Below, one piece after another: positions 44,120 through 51,749 of a DNA stretch of 64,000 bases. The stretch is from contig JAVGWX010000006.1 of NCBI GenBank assembly GCA_036924085.1, positions 43,432,746 through 43,496,745 of the forward strand, written 5' to 3'. The DNA is from Ariolimax columbianus (taxonomy: Eukaryota; Mollusca; Gastropoda; Stylommatophora; Arionidae). The stretch's first letter is position 1; every line of letters starts with the position of its first letter. The position numbers were made by a program, and so were the translations under genes. The notes beneath the pieces were generated by a model. It was not told the DNA's origin and ran no database searches. It saw only the letters and a list, made by a program, of their open reading frames with translations.

Positions 44120-44215
44120 ACGTCTCGATAACGGGAATTGAACCCGGTAACTTTGTAATGAGAAGCGAGCGCACTTCCACTCTGACACTCAGACACCTCA
44201 CTTAACATGGCTGAT
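44120..44215 (-). mobile_element. tRNA-like SINE head
   Basis: The minus strand reads TCAGAGTGGAAGTGCGCTCG then TACCGGGTTCAATTCCCGTT, a good box B (GGTTCAATTCC). The spacing is tRNA-like, but the arm sequences do not fold into a regular cloverleaf by eye. It could be a decayed tRNA pseudogene instead. Confidence 0.5.
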
Positions 44216-44314
44216 ACTCCTAACTCAAACACAGCTTCCCTTTATGGACACTTCCTTTGATGCTACTCATTGTTTCTCACTTACTGGCTTCTTTTCAACT
44301 ACAGGATGAAAAGA

Positions 44315-44985
44315 AACTGAAACGTTAGTCCGGTCAGGCACAACATATTTATCACTCTGTCGCGTAGGGGCCTAACGCATTACACTGACCAAGGCCGCAC
44401 CTCTCTCCCAAGGAGAGTTCCCCGGAAACACGCTGCATTTAAAGCAGTTCGGCTAACGAGTTTTAGATTGACGTGATCTTCTTAGTTAATTGTTAGTTGC
44501 CCAACGCAAGCGATAATGACGGTATCATCAAACGGCTATTGTCTTCATGACGTATATATAGCGTTTATTTGGATTATAGTGATGAAGTAAATGCGCTGAT
44601 CAGCAACCTCACTCTCTCGTCCCTAGCTACTTTTGACCAATAGCAAGATTGTCAGTTGAGATGACTGGCTGTAAAACAGGTTGCAGTCACTCTGGTCACA
44701 CCTCTCTTCAGACCAGCGGCCATTTAAAAAAACTTTCTGGATTCGATCGTCCACCGTTTCCATTCATCGCTTTAAGAGGCGAGTGCCTTACCTCACGACT
44801 ATATCGATCACCATAGTAGTAAAAGTCACGCAGTTGAAGCCAAGCATAGCACAACAGCCCGGTTATCCCCGTCCCACTTTCATCAGCACGTTTGGAATGT
44901 GAGAAAAGCTTCTGCAACCGGCTACATTACACTTTTTTTCAAAGCGCACACAAGAGTAAACATACTCATTTCGGTCAATCAACAG
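44315..44985 (-). mobile_element. R2 copy interrupted by about 315 bases
   Basis: Left part 44325-44488: GTCCGGTCAGGCACAACAT, GACCAAGGCCGCACC, GATTGACGTGATC. Right part 44806-44985: GATCACCATAGTAGTAA, GTTGAAGCCAAGCATAGCAC, TTTCATCAGCACG, GAGTAAACATACTCATTTCG. In uninterrupted copies the GACGTGATC and GTAGTAG blocks are adjacent, so 44489-44805 is inserted. Confidence 0.65.
44735..44830 (-). mobile_element. tRNA-like SINE head inside the R2 insertion
   Basis: The minus strand reads GAGGTAAGGCACTCGCCTCT and GAAACGGTGGACGATCGAAT, with box B-like GGACGATCGAATCC. It resembles the head at 50130-50210 (AAGGTGCTCGCCTCTAAAG), suggesting one family. Confidence 0.5.
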
Positions 44986-45215
44986 GAACAGCAATAACCA
45001 TTAGGCAAATAAAGCTTTTTTTTTTGTATATACTTGCAGACAAACTGGTTATCGCATTTTTGTGTCTGCGTAATGGAGGGGTAACCATTGTTAGCCTTCA
45101 TGGATGACTGTTGGATTATTTTTTTTCGCCTGGAGAACGGCAAACATACTTCACTGCTTAGTGTTCTTTTCAGCGCACAACTTGTACTCTTCTTCTTCTT
45201 CTTCTGCGTACACAG

Positions 45216-48200
45216 TCAGACAGTAACCATTATTTTTTCGAAAAAAGCGGCGGTCATCCTGAGACTCTCGCCACTACCATAGAGCTTGTCTTGCAGTTCC
45301 ACTGGCAATGGCCACATCTGCTCTCTCTGATCCCCGTATGTCGGGCAGTTCTGCAGCAGATGTTCAGTGGTCATTTTACCAGTACCGCACGGGCATTCGT
45401 CGGTACACCCTATCTTCAATTTGTTGAATAGGTGGTACCTCAGTCTATTGTGGCCAGTGCGAAGTCTGAAGACAACGACCTGCTCTCTTCGGTTCAACTG
45501 GTAATAGGCATCGTTTTTGGTGTAACCAGTATGTTCGGTTTCCCATTTGGTAATGTACCTGGCTTTGATAAGCCGTTTTGACTCTTCGTACGTCATACTG
45601 GTATCTGTTTGTGGTAGCCTTGCACCTTCTTTTGCCAGTCTGTCTGCCTCCTCGTTGCCTTGGATGTTGCAGTGTGACGGAACCCACTGTACCACTACCC
45701 TTTTTGGTGCGGACAGCTGGCACAGTTTGCAGAGTGCTGCTCTTAAGTCATTAAGCTCAGTGTTTTTCTGGCTTTTTAGCGCTGTGACTACGGCGAGAGC
45801 ATCTGTCAGCAAGACTATGTGGCTCTCATTTTCACTGTGTGTTGCCATTTCTTCCACTGCCGCCCTCAGTGCCTCTGCCTCCGCTCTGAAATTGCTTGTG
45901 TACTTACCAGTAGCGAATGACAGTGTTATTTTTCTGCCATTTGGTAGGTTCAGGAATGCTCCTGCCCCTCCGTTCTGTGTAGTGTCTGTTACAGAACCGT
46001 CGGTGTATGCATGGGTCCAGTCCATGCTTGGGTAGCTTTTCGTTATGAAGCTTAGGGTAGTGTCTCTCCTTTCTTTTTCGGTCTGGCAGTTTTTGTTTGC
46101 AATACCTGGTATATTTTCTACCACCTCTGGAAATATATCCTGCCTCCAAGTAGGTTTTCGTACAGTAGTGATGGGTTTTGGTGTTGTTAGTGCGTTTATG
46201 GGATCTTCGTGCATCTTTGCTTTGGCTATTTCTGCAAAGTTTCTCCGCTTTAGTTTCCCAGTTCCCAGATTGTTTAGCCTCTGGTACATTGGATGGTCCG
46301 TCAGTCTTCGGAGTTTCTCTGACTGCAGCTGGGCTCTGCAGTCTCTTCTGTCGGTCATGGATTGCAGTTTTGTAATCTTTTCAAGTTCTACAATTGGCGT
46401 TGACTTCATGCCACCTGTTATGATTCTCATGGCTTGGTTTTGAAGTTTGTTAACTTTATCGAAGTTCGCCTTCGCTGCTGTTGTCCATGCCGCGATGCCA
46501 TACTCGAGAACTGGTCTCACTCTTCCAGTGTACAGTTTCTTTAGTATGCCTTCGTCTGCTCCCCAGCTTGTGCCAGCAAGTTTCCTCATGATCGCCATTC
46601 TTTCTCTGGCTTTCATTCGGTTTCTCTCAATCTGACTTTTCCATGTCATGCGCCGATCAAATGTGACTCCCAGATAGGTTGGGTTGTCGTTTGGCTGCAG
46701 GATTTTGCCATTTAGGCTTAATTTGGTACTTTGGGGTTTTAATGAGAGCGAGAATATTGTGCACGTGGTTTTCTCCTCGTTTATTTTGACCAGCCATGAG
46801 TTCGCCCACTCTTCCAGCGATGTTAGGGCCGTTTGCATCCGATTTCTTGCTATGGTGAGATTCTTTTCAGAGGTCCACATAGCCAGATCGTCTGCAAACA
46901 TTGAGCTATGGACTCTTCTTGGTATATTCTCTGTAATATCGTTTATATATACCAGGAAGAGTGTGGGTGACAGTACTCCCCCTTGGGGTACTCCCTGCTC
47001 GAGTGTCACCTTTTTGCTCATCTGCCCTTGGTATTGGACTCTGGCCGTTCTTTGTTTGAGGTAGTGGTTGATCCACTTGTACATCTTCCCACAAACATCA
47101 CTTCTTCTTAGCTTGACTCTAAGTCCATCCTTCCAGACTTTGTCAAATGCCTTTTTCAGATCCACCCAAACAGCTACTGTGTGTTTCTGTGCCTGGTAGG
47201 CATCTTCTATCTCCTGGGCTATGAGGATGACCTGGTCCTCAGTGGATCTGTGCTGTCTAAAGCCGGCTTGCTGTGGAATTAGTATTCGTTTTTCTTCCAG
47301 ATGCCACATCAGTCTGGTGTTTATCATCCGTTCCATCAGCTTGCCGACACAGCTCAGTAGGCTTATGGGCCTGTATCCATTCGGATCTGTTTTGTCCTTT
47401 CCTGTTTTTGGTACTGGTACCAGTATTGCATCTTTCCATGCCTGGGGTACAATACCCCTTTTCCAGCTTTGGTTCAGGACTGATATTAGTTTTTTCTTCG
47501 CTGTTTGGCCCAGCCCCATCAGCATTTCGTTTGTTATCCCGTCTTTTCCGGGAGATTTCCTTCTCTTTAGTGTTCTCATAGCCTCTTCCATTTCGCGCAT
47601 TGTTAGTTTGGCCATCATGTGCTCTTCAGGAGCCGTATTTATGTTTTCGTGCCCCTTTAGCTCTTCGCTAATGTCTGTATGCTTATCTGCAGGGACCTCG
47701 ATGTGGTTTGCTCTGGCATAGTGATCGACAAAGGCGTTTGCGGCTTTCTTACCTGTGATCAAGTTCTCGCCTTGCTTGATAGTAATTTGTTTATTTGACG
47801 GGGTTTCGTCGTTCATGGCTCTGACTAGCTTCCATAGCTTGTTCCCTTCTTTGTCCAGGTTTAAACTTTCCGTTTTATTTTTCCAACTTTCTCTTGCTGT
47901 TTGCTTGAGAGTGTGTTTGTACTTCGCCGCGGCGGCTTTGAGGGCGATGTTTGCCTCCACGGATTTCTCTCGTTCTGCCATGTTCCTAGCATTTGTTACT
48001 GCATCTTCCACTTTCTGTAACTCATCATTCCAGTAGGGCTTATAGTTTTTCCTAGCTCCTCTTGGGATGGTTTCAGTGGCGGCTTGCATTATTGCCTTGC
48101 TTAGGCTCTCTACCATGGGCTTCATTTTGGTGTTTCGTGTGTTGATGGTTTCACACAGCCCATCTGTCAGGATTGCAAATCTGTCCCAGTCGGCTCGTTT

Positions 48201-49124
48201 GTAATTCCAACGTGGGAGCGGTTTTGTTTCCTGTGGGCCTACTTCCATGTCAATGGTTAGCCTGATCGGCCTGTGGTCGCTACCTGCCAGTTGGTTTAGC
48301 ACCTGGCGGTCTATTTTATAGTGTATGTCCTGTGTGGAGAAGGCCAAATCTGGAGTCGAGGTGGTATGCCATGTTCTTGAATAGAAGCTAGGGCTATCCT
48401 CTGGCCTATTGATTAGGGAGAGATTTGCATCTATCTCCCAATCTTCCACTTCGTCACCTCTACTGTCTGTGTCAGAGTATCCCCATCTCTCCGAGTGGCT
48501 GTTGAAATCTCCAACTACTATGCAGTTGGAGTCTCTGACCTCCATACTCGAGAGCGATAGGTCTCTGTTTGGTGGTCCGTACAGATTGAAAATGCGGAGT
48601 TTCGTCTCTAGAGCCATTATGTCAACTCCTACAATTTCTGCTTGTCCGGTGTGATTGACAGGTACCGCGCTACTCGGTATGCTGTTTCTGGTCAGTATCA
48701 GGACCCCTCCTTTGTGACCTTCTCTATCTAGACGGAAGGTCTGGTATCCTCTGATTGAGAATTTATGGTTATTGTTGAGGTGCGTTTCCTGGATACATGC
48801 CACGTCAATCTTACCTTCATGCAGGTGGTGTGTTAGGGAAAGTTTTTTGTTAATGACTCCCTCCGCATTCCACTGTAGTATTCTGAGGGTCTTGAAGTTT
48901 TGGCCAATAGACGTTACCCCATAGCCATGTGCCTTGACTCCACGACACATGGGTGGGTGACCACCAGTAGTCAAGGGTGGGCCCCTTCGAGGCGTGAGGC
49001 CCGGCGCTATCGCTGCCTGGCGGGTCTCCTCAGGATGAGCGCCATACGTTTTTCGAATAGGTTGTGCTGCCATCATACTGTGATTTACGTTGCACTGTTT
49101 TGTTAGGCTTGCGGCCCCGTGCAT
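45216..49124 (-). CDS. Non-LTR retrotransposon polyprotein: APE endonuclease, reverse transcriptase, RNase H, CCHC-like finger
   Basis: A 1302-residue ORF without stops. Residues 81-293 are an APE-type endonuclease: QWNAEG (84-89), QETH (112-115), GDFNSH (205-210) and SDH (282-284), which in the family nicks target DNA. Residues about 555-830 are reverse transcriptase: GYRPISLLS, VDLKKAFDKV with Asp655, GVPQGGVLSP, and FADD (743-746). Residues 1036-1170 are RNase H with D1042 (YTDGS), E1082, D1108, H1151 and D1161, all present. CTDECPC...H...C (1240-1260) is the C-terminal finger. This order fits I/Jockey-group LINEs that carry RNase H. The first Met at 49124 lies in SINE-like sequence, so Met17 or Met18 may be closer to the original start. 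All catalytic residues are retained, so the enzyme could be active. It would bind its own RNA and act in the nucleus. Confidence 0.95.
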   Translation of the reverse strand: MHGAASLTKQCNVNHSMMAAQPIRKTYGAHPEETRQAAIAPGLTPRRGPPLTTGGHPPMCRGVKAHGYGVTSIGQNFKTLRILQWNAEGVINKKLSLTHHLHEGKIDVACIQETHLNNNHKFSIRGYQTFRLDREGHKGGVLILTRNSIPSSAVPVNHTGQAEIVGVDIMALETKLRIFNLYGPPNRDLSLSSMEVRDSNCIVVGDFNSHSERWGYSDTDSRGDEVEDWEIDANLSLINRPEDSPSFYSRTWHTTSTPDLAFSTQDIHYKIDRQVLNQLAGSDHRPIRLTIDMEVGPQETKPLPRWNYKRADWDRFAILTDGLCETINTRNTKMKPMVESLSKAIMQAATETIPRGARKNYKPYWNDELQKVEDAVTNARNMAEREKSVEANIALKAAAAKYKHTLKQTARESWKNKTESLNLDKEGNKLWKLVRAMNDETPSNKQITIKQGENLITGKKAANAFVDHYARANHIEVPADKHTDISEELKGHENINTAPEEHMMAKLTMREMEEAMRTLKRRKSPGKDGITNEMLMGLGQTAKKKLISVLNQSWKRGIVPQAWKDAILVPVPKTGKDKTDPNGYRPISLLSCVGKLMERMINTRLMWHLEEKRILIPQQAGFRQHRSTEDQVILIAQEIEDAYQAQKHTVAVWVDLKKAFDKVWKDGLRVKLRRSDVCGKMYKWINHYLKQRTARVQYQGQMSKKVTLEQGVPQGGVLSPTLFLVYINDITENIPRRVHSSMFADDLAMWTSEKNLTIARNRMQTALTSLEEWANSWLVKINEEKTTCTIFSLSLKPQSTKLSLNGKILQPNDNPTYLGVTFDRRMTWKSQIERNRMKARERMAIMRKLAGTSWGADEGILKKLYTGRVRPVLEYGIAAWTTAAKANFDKVNKLQNQAMRIITGGMKSTPIVELEKITKLQSMTDRRDCRAQLQSEKLRRLTDHPMYQRLNNLGTGKLKRRNFAEIAKAKMHEDPINALTTPKPITTVRKPTWRQDIFPEVVENIPGIANKNCQTEKERRDTTLSFITKSYPSMDWTHAYTDGSVTDTTQNGGAGAFLNLPNGRKITLSFATGKYTSNFRAEAEALRAAVEEMATHSENESHIVLLTDALAVVTALKSQKNTELNDLRAALCKLCQLSAPKRVVVQWVPSHCNIQGNEEADRLAKEGARLPQTDTSMTYEESKRLIKARYITKWETEHTGYTKNDAYYQLNRREQVVVFRLRTGHNRLRYHLFNKLKIGCTDECPCGTGKMTTEHLLQNCPTYGDQREQMWPLPVELQDKLYGSGESLRMTAAFFEKIMVTV

Positions 49125-49270
49125 CCGATTTCAACAGGCGTTTCTGTAGGGATGCCCTCCTTAGCCTTTGGCTGTCCCCAGCCTATCTGCAAGGCAGCAG
49201 TTGTTTACGATCAGAGTTTTCTCTCCTATGGAAGTTGTCTTACCAGACTTTCGAGTCTTCACTACTCGTG
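49085..49270 (-). repeat. SINE-like segment at the LINE-A leader/ORF junction
   Basis: On the minus strand: CATAGGAGAGAAAACTCTGA, then GGCTAAGGAGGGCATCCC, GTTGAAATCGGATGCACGGG and AACAAAACAGTGCAACG. The last blocks match, in order, the SINE body at 54200-54260 (GCTGAAGTCGGATGCACTGG, AAAACCACAGTGCAACG). GGCTAAGGAG also matches the R1 body. The ORF's first Met codon sits inside CGGATGCACGG. Confidence 0.65.
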
Positions 49271-50044
49271 TCTATAGCGTGCAATGATGATATATGAGAT
49301 GGACTGGTTTACCCGGAAGAGAGGCAGTCCAGTGTGTCTGTGTCCCAGGATCGTCACGTCCTGCCAGAAACGTAGCATTTGCATGTGAGTGGGGTATCTC
49401 TTTTTCCCTTTGTTTTCTTGGCTTCTATGCAGGGATGGTACGCCTAGCATTCCCCGCCACCTGGGGTGTTGACACAGTGGGGCAGGTGTGCAATGTCCGC
49501 TGGTCTGCATCTCTTCTGCGTCCAGCATGATAGTTATGGCTGATAACGTACAGAGGTAGATATCGTAGCCGGAGTGCATTTCGCCAGAGGACAAGCCTGG
49601 TAATGTCACAGAGATGTTGATCGCCTGGTGTGCGGACAACTCTCATGGTCAGTGGTTGAGTCTTGACAGTTCACAGTGTGGTGGCTGCTCTACTGTTTTC
49701 GACACCCCGACCAGGTTCTAAGTCTTTGGTTGGTGTTTTTCGCACCCCATCGCCGTATAGGGTGAGTATCAAGCAGTTGTCCGCCCGCTTTGATTTTCGG
49801 GCGGCAAGTACCTCTTACTGTGGCTCTACCTGATAGGGCTGGGGCGCAAGCCCCAGGTCCCGAGCACGTAGGAGCCTCCCATTGCAGTGGTGCTGAGATT
49901 TTGGGCGGGATTGCGGCTTACAAGGGTTCGGCCGTAATCCCCCACATGGTAGCCTCGCGCCCTTGGCTTATCAGCCTGGTACGTGATTTGAGCTGGTTTT
50001 CCGTAGCAACGCCCTGTCATTAGTAGGGTAAAACTGACCTGTCT

Positions 50045-50225
50045 TCAGATCTATTTCCACAACTTGTACTCGATGTCTCCGAGTTTATAGTTCGTCTCCG
50101 ATAGGACTAATCAACGATATCACTTCCCATGTAGGATTTGAACACTCACCGTTTCGCGCTTTCGTTTCTTTAGAGGCGAGCACCTTTTCACTCAGCCTTA
50201 GCAATCCCATCCCTCCCACCACCGT
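50045..50225 (-). mobile_element. tRNA-like SINE beside the LINE-A 5' end
   Basis: The minus strand reads GCTGAGTGAAAAGGTGCTCG, CCTCTAAAGAAACG and CGGTGAGTGTTCAAATCCTA, with a box B-like GTTCAAATCC. It resembles 44735-44830. It lies immediately upstream of the LINE-A leader in the same orientation. Confidence 0.5.
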
Positions 50226-50334
50226 TATACTCATTGTGACTTAGAATCCAGGGCTGTATTTGACGCTCAACTGAAAGTTGCAATACATCACTTTGTGTGT
50301 TATTCTGTGGTAGTTTTCTGCAGTTGTTTCTTTT

Positions 50335-50690
50335 ACTACCTTTTAACAACATTAATCCTAGCTAATTCTAATTTTACAACTCATTAATCAATAATAATAC
50401 TAATTTTACAATTGACTCATTATTATTAATCCTGATTTTGCAACACATTTAAAGTTACTAATATGAATTTGACAACGAATTCATGACTACTAATCCTGAT
50501 TTTACAACTAATTCATCACTACTAATCCTGATTTTACAACTAATTCATCACTACTAATCCTGATCTTACAACCCATTCATCACTACTAATCCTGATTTTA
50601 CAACCCATTCATTACTACTAATCCTGATTTTACAACCCATTCATCACTATTAATCCTGATATTACAACCCATTCATCACAGCTTCTATGT
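50335..50690. repeat. About 32-bp minisatellite, about 10 units
   Basis: The unit is TTACAACCCATTCATCACTA plus CTAATCCTGATT. Outer units (before 50470) are more diverged. Confidence 0.85.
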
Positions 50691-50726
50691 TTCTAACATT
50701 ACAAGTACCGAGTTTGAGGTCTTTCT

Positions 50727-51245
50727 TATTATTGTTGTTTGCGAATGCCCACAATGAGTAAGTTACTCTTTTGTGCGCCCTGAAAAAAACGTTAAGTGGA
50801 GGGTTGCAGTAGCTATCTTCACTTCCCGAGCGTGCTGATGAAGGTGGTCCGGGGGCATCAAGGCAGTTGTGCTATGCTTTGCTTCATTTGAATGGCACTT
50901 ACTACTACGGAGATCACTTTGATCCCTCGCTTCGTTAAACAGGCTGCCATGAAAACAGCCCGTTTCTAAGGAGGGCTACTAGGAAGCCGAGGTGAGGGTT
51001 TTGGCTAGTATGTTTTACCTGCTCCTCACTAACATGTCTGGTCAGTGTATTTTGCCTGACCAGACGTTAGTCTTACTCCCCTTTCTGATAATTAGAATGG
51101 GAGGTTTGCAGAGTAGTTCCTTTAAGCTTTTGGCTGGTCCTTGTCATATAGGAATGAACTTTCTGCTTCAAGAACAATGTGCTAGCTATATTGATAAACA
51201 TTTTGAAACAAAAATATTTGATTGCTGTCGGGTAAGCTGGCTCAA
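50727..51245 (+). mobile_element. R2 with extended 3' flank shared with another locus
   Basis: The head GCGAATGCCCACAATGAGTA (50740) through GCCATGAAAACAGCCCGTTT to GACCAGACGTTAGTCTTACT follows R2. The next about 170 bases (CTGCTTCAAGAACAATGTGC, GATTGCTGTCGGGTAAGCTG) are also found at 54835-55000, so either R2 is longer than other copies suggest or the two loci are duplicates. Confidence 0.8.
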
Positions 51246-51289
51246 AGCCCGATTTTAAGTTTAAAAAAAATTAAACGTTGAAATACACC

Positions 51290-51535
51290 TTCAGCACACA
51301 CCTTCATCCATCCATCACCTCAGCATACACCTTCATCCATCCATCACCTCAGCATACACCTTCAATCATCCATCACCTCAGCCTATCTCTTCATCCATCC
51401 ATCACCTCAGCACACACCTTCATCCATCCATCACCTCAGCATACATCTTCATCCATCACCTCAGCATACACCTTCATCCATCCATCACCTCAGCATACAC
51501 AATCATCCATCCATCACCTCAGCATACGCTTGCAT
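51290..51535. repeat. 29-bp minisatellite, about 8 units
   Basis: The unit is CACCTCAGCATACACCTTCA plus TCCATCCAT, with length variants. The plus ORF 51278-51574 is a repeat artefact. Confidence 0.85.
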
Positions 51536-51749
51536 TCACATTTCTATACATTTCTGAATCTTCCACACACATAGCTACGTATGCGTACATATTTATTCAC
51601 ATGTACAAAACTATCAACTATATACATAAATATACGCATCCTAGCACATGTGTGATCACTTACACATTCAACATATTCTCATGCACACTCATTTGTACAC
51701 GAATACTTGTCTCCGCCATTTGCCTCCAGGCAGTCCGCAAGTCCTGCCC

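Larger units (their letters stand above)
45188..50035 (-). mobile_element. LINE-A, apparently full-length non-LTR retrotransposon
   Basis: Runs from a GC-rich leader near 50035 to a (GAA)n tail at 45188-45205 (CTT on the plus strand). The body holds one intact 1302-codon ORF. The stop lies about 10 bases before the tail, an unusually short 3' UTR also seen in the truncated copy at 28110-28400. The leader (about 49270-50035) includes short minus ORFs (49262-49639, 49425-49646, 49826-50020) that show no clear ORF1 motifs such as CCHC knuckles. The 5' boundary is a guess based on the change of composition and the tRNA-like sequence just outside. No target-site duplication was confirmed. Confidence 0.85.

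Noticed and set aside
45547..48654. Plus-strand ORFs of 60-166 codons
   Set aside because: Antisense shadows of the intact LINE-A ORF.
49262..49639. 125-codon minus ORF as LINE-A ORF1
   Set aside because: No CCHC knuckles, coiled coil or RRM-like motif visible; another frame (49425-49646) is also open. It may be leader sequence. A search against ORF1 families would decide.
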